In this document: piece after piece, positions 50,127 to 61,292 of the stretch
Position numbering within the stretch: the first letter of the stretch is position 1
Layout of the letters: each line of letters opens with the position of its first letter
DNA from: Zeugodacus cucurbitae
Lineage: Eukaryota > Arthropoda > Insecta > Diptera > Tephritidae
Assembly: GCF_028554725.1 (NCBI RefSeq)
Contig: NC_071667.1
Span: 67,805,501-67,869,500 of the forward strand
Direction: 5' to 3'
DNA length: 64,000 nucleotides
Notes under the pieces: model-generated
What the model saw: the letters and a program-made list of their open reading frames with translations, nothing else
The model's database searches: none
Told to the model about the DNA's origin: nothing
Position numbers and translations under genes: made by a program

Positions 50127-50713
50127 TTTTGTTGTTTTAGTTCAGTAGCCAATGCTAAGCCAGGCGGTAATGAAAGAGAGCTCAAACACTTCACTCTCAG
50201 TTAATCTTTAATAAACAATATTGACTGGGTGTGTGTAGGCATACTTGCATTAAGTACTAGAAAAAACCTTTATGTAGTCTTCTTTCTGTAATCAAGCTCC
50301 TTGATGAAGGTTTACGAATTGAATTTTGCAATTACATATTCTTTGATGGCTTTGAAGGCTCGTAGCATCAATATAGTTCTTAATTCGGTTCTCAACTATA
50401 AAGAAATTGAAAGAATAACTTGACACATTTCTCCTCGACATCGACCGGCGACATCTAGCGAGAGATTTTTTAATAACTTGCTCAGGCATATGTATTTCGA
50501 ATATGTCTTAAATTAACCAGCACATATATAGTTCTAGCCTCCTTCAAAATTTATGCATATTCACACTTGAAAGTGTGTCCCTCATTTTAAAGGAAAATGT
50601 ATTTATCACTTCAAATAATGTCTTTTAATTAAATTGTACAGTTACTGGTCATTGTCCAACTGGCATACACGTGGTGAGGTTAGGAATCAAGCCAAACGCT
50701 AGTTACCAAAGCG
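50127..50713 (-). mobile_element. Retroposon-like unit B, copy 1
   Basis: About 585 bp that recur at 54068-54660 with about 95% identity by eye. Read on the minus strand, it ends in TGAACTAAAACAACAAAACA, an A-rich CAAAA-type tail, as expected for a SINE or LINE 3' end. Both copies share a 65-residue minus-strand open frame (50292-50489) with no known domain; sharing reflects copy number, not selection. Confidence 0.65.
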
Positions 50714-51268
50714 ATATTACATATATATATTCATTGAAATATATAAAGCAAAGCATACTATAGATCCATAAAAAATATATATTTAATAACCCTATGAGAT
50801 TAAACGAACGTTGACCGTAAATAAAACATAAAATTCGGGCTTATGAATAATAAGGAAACATTTTTGCGGCTGTAAAGATTGACGTTTATTTATTATTTAT
50901 ACAAACTGAAGAGTAAAATCTTTTCACTTTTTTACTGATCATCAGCGGTTTATGGTTTCCAAAGAATCCTTTAAATCTCTATTTAATGTGCACTGAAGAA
51001 AAGACAATCCTGCGATGTCTCGAAAAATTATTTCAAACCGAACTAAATTGTCATATTTTTATACGAATTTATTATTTAGAAAGAAAAAGTTTAAGACAGT
51101 AGCCTGCTTTACAGACTTCAAAAATTCGATTTTTTTATTTTGTTTGAAATCTCTTCCAAAACTATCCAAGAATATGTCTTTAAAATTCCAGAGACCAATT
51201 CGACATATTTTCGAAGCTAGAGCAGTTTTTGTGGCCGAGCGTCGAGCAGGTGCGATATATATTTTTTT
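50714..51268. repeat. Direct repeat A, right copy
   Basis: Second copy of the 49580-50126 unit, 1134 bp downstream. Here the embedded MITE continues past the repeat to its full right end at 51852. Confidence 0.85.
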
Positions 51269-51852
51269 GGACCGAAATTTTTAAAGCGCGTTTTCTCGAG
51301 TCTTCATTTCCACATGTGTTAGAAAACGTAGCCGCCGATAGCAAAAATAATATATGTCCGATCGAAAAAAAACCCAAAGTGATCTAGCTTCAGTATTAAA
51401 TTATCTTCTATTTCAACTAAAAAAGTTGGGCAAAAGTGTTATTTAAATTACTTGTTTTGCAACTTAAAGTCAATTTTTTTTCTTAAAAAAGTGAATTTTT
51501 TTTTGCAAACTTCAAAAAAGTTTGGATTTATATAACTTCTTCGGTATTTTTTTAGTTCATAAAGAAAAGAAACTTATAAAAATTAAAAAAAAATTGGATC
51601 AACTGTTTCAGATGTATCACACGACCTCTATCACCGGCACCGATTTACTAGTGCAGACTTCAAGCGCTCCAGAAAAATACTTACAACTTTGAAAAAATTT
51701 CAATATTGTTTAATAATAAATATTGTGTTTTAAGCCTTAAATATAGTACACCATCGTCTTAAAATTCCGTTTACCGCAATCATTTCCTACCCTTTCAAAA
51801 AAAATTGCTAAAAAACGCTTTTTTTGGCTTCTAAAGCAGGCTACTGCCTTAA
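51091..51852 (+). mobile_element. TTAA-flanked MITE, family 1 copy b
   Basis: A 762-bp noncoding element starts TTAAGACAGTAGCCTGCTTT and ends AAAGCAGGCTACTGCCTTAA. It is the inverted relative of the 4923-5576 copy, and a third partial copy sits in repeat A at 49950-50126. No transposase frame. Confidence 0.82.
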
Positions 51853-51912
51853 AGAGAGTTATATGTGCTCGATATTTTAGTCGCGCTCCCAAATGAAGAC
51901 CACATTTTAGTC

Positions 51913-52286
51913 TATACACAGTTGAACTTCCCTAACTCAAATCACCGTAATTAAACAAATTCGAGTTTGATAGACTTCGAGTTATAGAAGTGGTCATTGA
52001 AACATAGAATTTTTCAAAAAGCTGTAAAATATAGATTTATACACAGTTTTATTTATTTACTTTGCCTTTGTTATATGACTTATGCAGTCCATGAGTGCAA
52101 TATCACATTTTCTGTTCGCCTCCATACGATATAGAGGTACTCTTGTAAATTTCTGTCCCGATAGTAAATTTTGTATTATACCCTGGTCGACAAGTTCGAG
52201 TTATGGAAGGAAATTTTTATGAAATTTGATTTGTAAACGCTAGTGTCAATTCTAGAAATCGAGTTATGGACGTTCAACGGTATACC
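51913..52286. mobile_element. pogo/Tigger-like MITE
   Basis: Left terminus TATACACAGTTGAACTTCCC is mirrored on the right by GGACGTTCAACGGTATA, giving imperfect inverted repeats of the CAGTTGAAC-TTCC-TAACTCGA type. Further in, 'TTCGAGTTATGGA' words occur at about 52199 and 52261. TA lies at each end. About 370 bp and noncoding. Assignment to the pogo/Tigger group rests on the terminus only. Confidence 0.65.
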
Positions 52287-54067
52287 ATATGCGCTTGCTA
52301 ATTAGGTAAAAGAGTCAACCTTGACCAATATTATAATATTTGAAAATACACAATAACAAGATATTGGAAAGCCATTTCGAAAATGACATTCAACCGAACC
52401 GGTTGCTGAACCGAACCTGATTTTGAATCAAACCTCGAACCGGCCTGTTTTTATTTCAAAATACGAAAATCACTCACAAAAATGATTCGGTTTGTTTCTC
52501 AATGAGCATCGTTGCCAACGATGTTTCGATGCTTTTGCTGAATAAAGGCGAAAGTCTCCAATGTAACATTAGGATATGTCACTTTCAAGTTAATATACAA
52601 CCCTTATGGTAGACTGTTAAAAATTTGCTTGACGCATTAACATGTTTATATTTTCACATTGAATTAATAATTTTATGATTCCAAATAACTTTAAAAGCCA
52701 TCGAATATTGCGATCTAATAAATTTAACGTCGCTCCTAAATGTAGGCAACAATTTTATGAAAATATTTTTGTATTAGACATTCAGTGGCTTACATATTAG
52801 ATAATAGATTAAGACTAAACCAAAATATAAACTAAGCCAAAATAGCGTTTTGAGCTATTCAAAGAAGGATATTCAACGATTTTTTTAAATATTTTTTAGG
52901 ACTTTGATTTCTCAGTATTAGAACCCTGCTGGATTCCAATGTAGCTCTACCCACTAACTTATTCAATATATTCAATTAACTCTCACCGTTGAATAACATA
53001 AATCTAAAATACACAAATTCCCAGATTATTTCCATAAATACACCTTCCTTTGATTTACCTAAAATACAAATACTCAAATTCCCAAATCACTAATTTACGC
53101 TGAAGTAAATCAAGCCACGCCCGGAAATACTTTATGGTAATATAAGCACAGCGCTAACCAAAAATGGCAACATAAATAAAATTAACTAATTATTCCAGAC
53201 CCCAACAACTCACAACCCAACAAAAAAATAAAACTAATAAAAACAACAACAGCAAAAAATCGCTTGCTTTACTTAGCGAATTATAGTCTCGTATAACTAA
53301 TTTACTCGTACTCGTACTTACTCACACCAAGTGTATTTGTTTTGCACTTTTTCGCATTTTCGCATTTTGCTTGTTTTTGGCACTTTTCCTTCCTGCATTT
53401 ATGTTTTCATTTGTCCTTCAATTAGGGTTACGGCATACGATGGCGATATCGTAAATTAATTACACTTCCTCGTATTTTATGTTGTCATCGCAGCGCAAAG
53501 TAAACAAAGCCAAATAGACTGTCAAACGGACAGACAATCGATGAATGGCTGAATGGGTGAATTTGATGGCTAAATGGTTGTTTGGCTAGTGAACGGATTG
53601 ACGTATAGACGTATTGACGGTTGGACGTGCTGTCAGTGAAAGGGCGTTGTTGAACATTGATGTAAAATAAACGCTTGTAGGGCTTGATGTTGAGGTAATC
53701 TAGCCGAAGGTGCAAATGCCAATTCTACAATAAACACACACATTCACTTATAACTATGTATGTATGTATTTGGTGTTAGGTGTTGTTGCATATGTAACTA
53801 TAGTTATGTTTGTTGGTGTATGTTGCCGTTTGCTTGCCAATCTGACAGGCAGCTATTTAGCCAATAATCGAACTGTTTCCGAATGTTTCCGAAGCGAAAA
53901 TTTGAATGGTCAACAGCGCTTTGTTGTCTTCAAGCAAATGTCGCTTTTCGCCTTGCGCATTCACAACAACTCACTATACTATATAGACATGCATACATAC
54001 ACTTTGTATATATGTGAACATGAGTGCTTAGTTAATAAAGGCGCAGCAATTTGCAGTTCAGAAATTG
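52287..54067. other. Putative intron
   Basis: No exon is supported. Contains motif instance 7 (52732), A-rich sequence at 53220-53260 and a stretch at 53500-53660 with loosely repeated GGACG/GACGTAT words. A plus-strand frame at 53764-54108 (114 residues) starts hydrophobic but matches nothing I know and runs into the T-rich tail of unit B. Confidence 0.35.
52732..52750 (+). repeat. 19-bp dispersed motif, instance 7
   Basis: Reads GCTCCTAAATGTAGGCAAC, an exact consensus match. Together with instance 8 it shares a few further flanking bases (CGTC before, AATT after). Confidence 0.8.
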
Positions 54068-54660
54068 TTTTCTTTTGTTTTGTTTTGTTTTTTGTTTTAG
54101 TTCAATAGGCAATGTTAAGTCAGGCGATAATGAAATAGAGCTCAAACACTTCACTCTCAGGTAATCTTTAATAAACAATATAGACCGGGTGTTTGTGTAT
54201 ACTTGCATTTAGTACTAGAAAATACCTTCATGTAGTCTTCTTTCTGTAATCAAGCTTTTTTATGAAGGTTTACGAATTGAATTTTGCAATTACATATTCT
54301 TTGATGGCTTTGAAGGCTCGTAGCATCAATATAGTTCTTAATTCGATTCTCAACTATAAAGAAATTGAAAGAATAACTTGACACATTTCTCCTCGACATC
54401 GACCGGCGACATCTAGCGAGAGATTTTTTAATAACTTGCTTAGGCAATATGTATTTCGAATATGTCTTAAATTAACCAGCACATATATAGTTCTAGCCTC
54501 CTTCAAAATTTATGCATATTCACACTTGAAAGTGTGTCCCTCATTTTAAAGGGAAATGTATTTATCACTTCAAATAATGTCTTTTAATTAAATTGTACTG
54601 TTACTGGTCATTGTCCAACAGACACACATGCGGTGAGGGATCAATCCAGACGCTAGTTGC
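54068..54660 (-). mobile_element. Retroposon-like unit B, copy 2
   Basis: Second copy of the 50127-50713 unit. On the minus strand its 3' end is a longer CAAAA-type array (54068-54100). Substitutions are scattered, for example TAGGC for TAGCC near the tail. Confidence 0.65.
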
Positions 54661-54915
54661 CAAACCTTTATGGAGGAAGGCTAAGAGGAATCCCCCAAAC
54701 ACTTCCTTCTTCAAGTCAAACACTCGCCAGACTTTGGCTAAAACACCTCGGTAGAGACATCTTCGGTAAATCTAGCAACGTAAGAACTTTATAATATAGT
54801 CCAAGCGTTTTGTCGAATCTTAAGGTCCGTCAGAAGTATTTGGGTTTCACAAAGGTCAGTCAAAGCTATCTCAGTGAGACTCTCTGCTGTTCCGGAGATC
54901 TACCCCTTGACCTAA
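54661..54915 (+). mobile_element. Possible LINE 3' remnant
   Basis: A plus-strand frame gives ARLWLKHLGRDIFGKSSNVR followed by a degenerate leucine-rich tail, and the segment ends in GACCTAACCTATAC, a TTAGG-type tail read on the other strand. This matches the style of other LINE 3' ends here. It may be contiguous with unit B. Weak call. Confidence 0.4.
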
Positions 54916-57799
54916 CCTATACTTATTAAATTGTAATAAACTCTGTATTTTAAAAAGCTAAGAATTTCTATTTTAAGTCCCACTAAAGATCCCGATGGCT
55001 TTTTTTCTACTTTTCAAATGTAATATGTTTGCGCGTCACTCCTAAATGTAGGCAACAATTCGTTCCGAATGTTCTCATATGAAAAAAATCACCAATCATC
55101 TCCACCTCTCAGAACAAATCATCATTCGTTTATGTGGGGCTTAAATTGTGTGAAGTTATTCATTTGGAGGATATTGGTGCTCTCGGCATAGAACCAATTG
55201 AAAAAATTGGTACAAAATCCTCATTACAAAACTCATTCCAACACACACATTACTTTTACTAGAAGGTTTTTTTGGGACCAACCCTTTTTTGGTTGAAATT
55301 ATCTACAAATACCCAATTTATATTACGCCTGTACATGATTACTATTTTCAAGTAATTTGCATCGGTTGAGTGGGTTTCAGAGACCTCATGAAGCATACAT
55401 ATCGAGCACCGTATAATTTTATAGACGTGTATCTACATACAAACCCTCTGAGATGCTTGCATGTGTGATTTTTCCCTTGCGATGCTGTCATATTTCCCAG
55501 AAAGCAGCGAATGAAAATTGCTCCTGGACAAAAAACTATGCGGTCCATCATATTCTGCTGAGTTAACAAAAGCCATTGGTACATTGTTTCACTTTTGGGA
55601 CAGTCAATTTTCCGCTTTTTTAATTCGTTTTATTTTTAGTATTCGCTCGCTCATCAGCTGACATTGACGGCTGTCAACCAGCGTTTGACCCTTTTCAATT
55701 TGCTCCGCTGTATACCTAGGATGTAGGTCATTTCTTACCGCATACAACCCTACCTATATGACCACCTCCTCCTACCCCGCAGCACACTTGTCAAGTGTCC
55801 ACTTAAGCAACTTGCACAATCTGTCGCTTCACACGTCGCCATTTGGTCACTCGTTGGCATTTCGGCAAACGTTTTCACAAACCAATTTTAGTGTCTTCAA
55901 CAGCCAGTCTCCACCCTCCTTCACTATTGTTTAAACACACACACATACACACACATAGATTTATAAATATTTCCACATTTTATTTGCTGTTGGCAGGAAA
56001 TTATTTTCTGATTTTGCTCTTCAAGTGCAGCCAACGAAGCAATCGTTACATAGAACTACAACAACAATGCAATGTGAATGCGTGAAAAGTGCTCGAGAAT
56101 TTAGACAATCCATGACAAAGTCTAGAATGAAAATAAAAACAAAAACAATAACAATGGCAATGACAATGCAAACAGCACGTAGAAGAAACGTGGAAGTGTG
56201 GCGATGGAGGCCGACGCAGACATGGCGACGAAAACAAAAGTGCCGATTGCGATACGGATTGAAGCGGAGGCATAGTTAGCTGGAAATGATGGCGCATCCT
56301 GACACAATCGCTGTGGAATGAAGTTCGTGTGCAACTGAATTTGGCAATGCGCCTGTATGTATACTTCTGACATATGCTCTGCCGGAATATCGCAGTACTT
56401 TCTATGGGTATTGTTACTAGTTCACTTTTAGAGACTTTCTTACAGAATCAAATGGAAAATTTAATATGCTGATGCCTTAAGAAGTCTTCGCAAGTATAAT
56501 TTTGTCTACATATACTTTAGAACTAGTTACGAACTGGTTGCGAACTAGTTCAAGTTTAATCATATATATTTTGATTGAAATGAAGGTGGAAATCAGCTCA
56601 TGAGACCATCTCTGGTAAACTGGCTCATTGATCAGACCTTATTTAGATACTTCTGAGTTCAAAGTTCGAAACCGATCTGTTCAAAAAGATCCTTATTTTT
56701 CTGTTACACACTTGTTCTAAGTATTTGAACACTCTATAGAATCCTTATCGTTACTTTTATGTTAAGTCTTGAGTCAGTGATTCAACCAATTCCCATTTCC
56801 CTACAGCATAAGCACACACAATTATTTAGAAATTTACAAAATTCTGTGTTAACCACTGCACGAAAGTTCGACGTGTCGTTGCCACTCAATGTTTAACTTA
56901 TTTCGCTGCAACTATGGATGTACGTTATCGCTTCCCGCACTCCCTGGGGCAATTTGCTATACAACCAACAACAAAATGTTTAAGTTTTCTAACTTATTTT
57001 AGACGATTTTGATGTTGTGGTGTTTGTTATTGCTTTTGATGCTGCCGACGCTGCTGCCTGCCAGCCGAGTGTTGCAGCAACATTTCGTATGCAAGCAAAA
57101 GTTTCCATTGCGATAATATGACAAAAATCGAGGAAACTGAAACTTTGGCACCGAACACATAACCGAGAGTTGATCCCACAAAACTGCAACATATTGCCAA
57201 GTGTGTGCATGTGGAAACGCAAGATTTATTACTCTGCTAAGCAAGCGCATACAAAACTATATACAGCTAATATTTAAAATGTTGTAGAGACAAGTGAGAA
57301 CCGCAAAAACAAGAAAAAAGCCAAAAAATTGTTGAAAAACTTCATTTGCTGTATTGAGCAGTTCATTCGAGTATATTCAGTGGTTCTTGTTCTGCTTTTA
57401 AGTTCTGCAGCTAAATTCAAATTGAAATGCATATTTTTGAACACGTGTATGACCTACAACGTTTTATTGAATTGAGGTGGAATGGCATTTAAGAAAAGAA
57501 GGAACTTTAACAAAAGTATAAAAATACTTCTGGTTTTAATAGCAAGATGTCACAAGATTATGATTCAGATACATAGCTCACATGGTTTAGGTTGCATAGC
57601 GGAAAAAAATCACTGAGGATCTCACTTGAGCAACTGAAAACTCTGGTTTTTTCTAACGTCAAAACAACTAAATATGGATGAAGAAAGGCTCTCATTTCAA
57701 TCAAGTGAATTAGAATTGCTCATTCAGAATCACCGAAGGTATGTCTCAAACTCACTATGGCGAAAGGTGTATATTGAAGTGAAATCGGCTAGATCTTTC
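54916..57799. other. Putative intron
   Basis: No exon is supported. Motif instance 8 is at 55038. CA tract at 55935-55958. Short frames at 56025-56373 on both strands come from an ACAATGGCAATGACA-type tract. Confidence 0.35.
55038..55056 (+). repeat. 19-bp dispersed motif, instance 8
   Basis: Reads ACTCCTAAATGTAGGCAAC. Consensus except A for G at position 1. Last clear instance in the window. Confidence 0.8.
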
Positions 57800-58231
57800 C
57801 ACCTCAGATAGGTTAGGTTAGGTTATGTGGTTGTCAAAACGACGCACCTAGGCCTTTTGGAGGCCCAGAGTGGCACCACTGGGACTGTGATCCCTCACAC
57901 TATAGAGTAATCTTTGAACCCCGCTGTGGTCTTAATAAAGTGAAAAAGTTCACACAATTTGATATGAGCAACTTCACCCACATCCTCGAGAAAACCGCGT
58001 CCAATAGTTGCAATTCTTTTCCTATATAGAGCCTTACAACCACATAGAAGGTGTGTAATCGTTTCTTCCTCTTCTTCTTCCTGGCAACTTCTGCAGTAAT
58101 CGTTACTAGGTAACCCTAGCCTGCTGGCGTGTCTACCAATCAGACAGTGTCCCGTTAACACCCCTACAAGGGTTCTTGTGTCATTCCTATTAAATTTCAG
58201 TAAACGACAAGTACGGCTCTCACCTCAGATA
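57800..58231 (-). mobile_element. LINE 3' end with 11-bp target duplication and TTAGG-like tail
   Basis: CACCTCAGATA occurs at 57800-57810 and 58221-58231 and brackets a 410-bp minus-strand LINE fragment. Inside, an open frame (58161-57895) encodes LTGHCLIGRHASRLGLPSND, then CRSC, a run of glutamates, THLLCGCKALYRKR: the CxxC-H-C terminal domain of Jockey/I-type ORF2 proteins. The 3' tail at 57811-57824 is GGTTAGGTTAGGTT. Extreme 5' truncation left only the C-terminus. Confidence 0.85.
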
Positions 58232-58339
58232 AGTTAGTACCAAAACCCATTGCCACGTTTCAAATATTTAATTTTTCTTAACTACCTTTGTGAATTTTTG
58301 TTCAATAATTAAATTAAAAGTTAAAATAAATTCAAGAAA

Positions 58340-58880
58340 ATTAAGTGATTTCGTTGTGGCATCCAGGAAGCGTGGTCTTCTCCCTGAACTGGAGGTACCC
58401 ACAATCTGGCTGCTGTTGGTTTTCTTGGATTTTCGATAAACTGTTTCTTAATAGTTGGCTCAGGAATTGAACCTATTGGTCAATTTGTTCTGTGTGGAAA
58501 AGTGCAGTCCGCCACACCAGAGCACCATGACGCCTCCGTTACTTTCCAAAGTGGTCCGGTGTTGGAAAGTCACGGTTGAGCCGGATTTACCACCTGGCTG
58601 CAAACCACCCATTATTGGGATGTGGTGGCAGCTCTTGGTCATCGACCTACCTACCAGCTACCATCAAAACAGACATAGAGTGTGTACTGGAACAATAACA
58701 CTGGTCTGACGGTGCCCGCCTGAGATGCGTCTAAGCGCCTGCGCCGTTTCAAAGGGACTCCCATTCGCGGTTCCGTAATATTATATTTTGTTATAACGGA
58801 ACCGTTAATGATATATATCCAAACTGAGATCCCTGTTGGGAGACGGTAGAGCTAATGACAGTTTCTTTCAGCAAACATTT
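58340..58880. other. Unassigned GC-richer block
   Basis: Markedly GC-richer than its flanks, with short frames on both strands (58455-58709 plus, 58460-58642 minus). No recognisable motif. The composition and sharp edges suggest an inserted fragment, possibly part of a retroelement leader, but I could not identify it. Confidence 0.3.
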
Positions 58881-60390
58881 TCATTCAATAGATATTTCCT
58901 AGAGAATTGAGACCCAACAGCCTACTGATAAATAATCTATAATGACATTAAGAACCTCTCAGGATTGTACGATGGATGTCATCATCGAGTTTAAAAGAGA
59001 ACTTAAAATCCTAATTTAAATGTATTTCCGTTCATAAGGAGACAACAACAACTTTAAGTCTACGAACCAAGATTATTCTAATGTCTTTCTTTTATGCTTA
59101 AAATTTATAGAAAATAAAATTAAGTACAGCGAACGGAAAGAAATCATTTATTTTCTAGTAATTGTACTAAAAAAACAAACCCCAGCTACTTTACAATAAA
59201 AGTTTAAAATTAGCTTGTACTCTTGTCACAGAACTTTGAGGATGAATCTTCTATTGTAAGAGCCAAAGTACAAAATTTACATACAGACACAAAAACATAT
59301 AATCCCACAATACTTAAGCGCAGAAATCTAGCAAATCTAAAAGACAATTCGTTGCAGTCTCACACACAGCCACTTGCTTTTGTATGTGTATTCCTTTATA
59401 TGTATATATATATGTGTGTGTGTTTTTTTGGGTTTATGTCATTATGCGCTTTGTAAACCCCAAAAATATGACAGAGCTGCTGTCAAGAAAATTCTCATGT
59501 AACCAAGTGATATTTCACATGCAGCCACGACAGCGAAACCGCAAAAATAAATGTACTCAAATGCAGCAACAACAATATAATATAGCTTATTTATATATAT
59601 AAGCAGGCAACAAAAATATAAAAGCAAAAAAAAGCAAATTAAAAAAATTTTAATGTAAAAATAAAATTATACATTGTAGAAATAATAAGCTGAAATACCG
59701 CATAAACCAGCAAAGAAAAGTTGAAAAAAAAAACTTCAACAAAAAGCGCGAAACTTATGATTTGCCATTTTGCAACAATACTATTGTTGTTGTTGTTTTT
59801 GTTGCCGTTGTTTGTGCGCGATTTTCACATCGCTGCAATTGTGATAATTTCTTTGCCAGCACTTTTGGCACATTATTGCCTTGTTGTTAGTACAAACGCT
59901 TTTATGTCGCTTACAATTTACAACAAAGCTGTTGTCGCGCCGGCACACAAACAAACAGACGCACATACTGAAATGCAAACCTAAGAACTTAGAGATATTT
60001 TTATATCTATATAAATATATTTATATATTGTATGTATGTACATATCTATGTGGTGTTGTGTGGCAAATGTTTCAGTTTGTCACTGCAGCTGCTGATGCTG
60101 TTAAGCGTACGGTAAGAATGTGCAACCCTGTGGGGAAACCGTGTTGTGTGATTGTGGACTTCTCTTTATACAAACACATTCTGTATCTGTATCTGAGAGT
60201 AAGAAACCTCAAGCAAAGCGGAGCAAATATAGAGTTCAATATTTTAGCGAATTTCTTCCAATGTGTCACCAGGGGGTTTGTAGTCTCTTTACAAGTGTGT
60301 GTGGATATTCTATGTGTAACCAAGCAGTCTCCGAGCAAAATAAATGTCAGGAATATGTTTACTTTGAAAACTAGTACATTTTATTATTAA
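58881..60390. other. Putative intron
   Basis: No exon is supported. TG/TA tracts near 59400-59425 and A-rich stretches 59620-59740. A frame at 59721-59984 is a T-rich tract translation. Confidence 0.35.
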
Positions 60391-61292
60391 TTAGGTCTAC
60401 AACTTTGCTCCCTTTTTTTGTAAATTTAAGGCTTTATTGTATAAAAACGGTTACAAAAATTTTATTCAAAATATTGGCCGTCGCTAGCTACTACTTTTGA
60501 CCATCTTTCTGGCAGCATGCGTATTCCGTGACGAAAGAACTCCTCATCTTTCGAGTCGTTCCAAGTATCAATTCAATTTTTGACTTCTTCATAAGAACTG
60601 AAGTGCTCGTTAGCTAGACCGTATGCCATCGATCGGAACAAGTGGTAGTCAGATGGAGCAACGTCTGGAGACGTTGGGGTAAGATCTCTTGTGGGGTAAG
60701 ATCTTCCATTTCAGCGTCTCCAAATATTTTGTGACCACATTTGCGACATGAGGCCGAGCATTGTCATGCTGGAGAATGACTTTATCGTGTCTGTCCTCGT
60801 ACTGTGACCGTTTTTCTTTTAGTGCTCGCCTCAAACGCATCAATTGCGTTCGGTATCGATCTCCTGGGATGGTTTCACTTGGCTTTAGCTTCCAATTCAG
60901 CATCTTCGAAAATCTTCTCCCTTCCACCACCACGCCGGTCTTCAACTTCATAATCAGCATTCTTGAAACGTTGAAACCATTTGCGACATGTTCTTTCACT
61001 TAGGACAGCCTCACCGTACGTATCCGAAAGCATTCGATGAGCCTCAGCCGCACTTTTCTTGGAATTAAAAAAGAAAAGCAAAATTTCCCGCAAATATCGA
61101 GAATACGGCTCAAAAAGTGACATTTTCAGTTGAGAATAAGTTTGGGATGCAAACAGATCTCTACAAATATTTTGTTGGCTTAATGTTGACGTAAATGTCC
61201 AACATCGATATAAAACGATTTAATCGATTTAAACGACCAGTGCTTGACCCTAGAGGCATCTATTGGAAAACGGATGCAAAGTTATAGACCAA
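60391..61292 (-). mobile_element. Mariner-family transposon (DD34D type), internally deleted
   Basis: Imperfect inverted termini: GGTCTACAACTTTGCTCCC from 60394 and, mirrored, GGTCTATAACTTTGCATCCG ending at 61290. The minus-strand coding part begins at 61123 with SAAEAHRMLSDTYGEAV and CRKWFQRFKNADYEVEDRRGG (DNA-binding region). Near 60890 it jumps, with a frame change, to a C-terminal core with PGDRYRTQL and HDNARPHVA. The segment carrying the first catalytic aspartate is deleted. A small duplication of GGGGTAAGATCT at 60677-60706 shifts the frame again before the last part. Confidence 0.85.
60649..61123 (-). pseudogene. Mariner transposase, deleted and frameshifted
   Basis: Two overlapping frames carry the remains: 61123-60875 (N-terminal DNA-binding part, about 80 residues) and 60999-60649 (catalytic part with Asp in QHDNARPHVA). 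They meet in a deletion joint around 60890. The C-terminal third, including the usual PSD catalytic aspartate region, lies in a different frame near 60640-60500. Intact relatives are about 340-350 residues. The copy cannot make an active enzyme. Confidence 0.85.

Noticed and set aside
50292..50489. 65-residue frame conserved at 54250-54447
   Set aside because: Conservation is explained by both lying in copies of repeat unit B; no sign of protein-level constraint.
57811..57824. TTAGG-like array as an interstitial telomere
   Set aside because: Only two to three units, at the exact 3' end of a LINE inside a target duplication.
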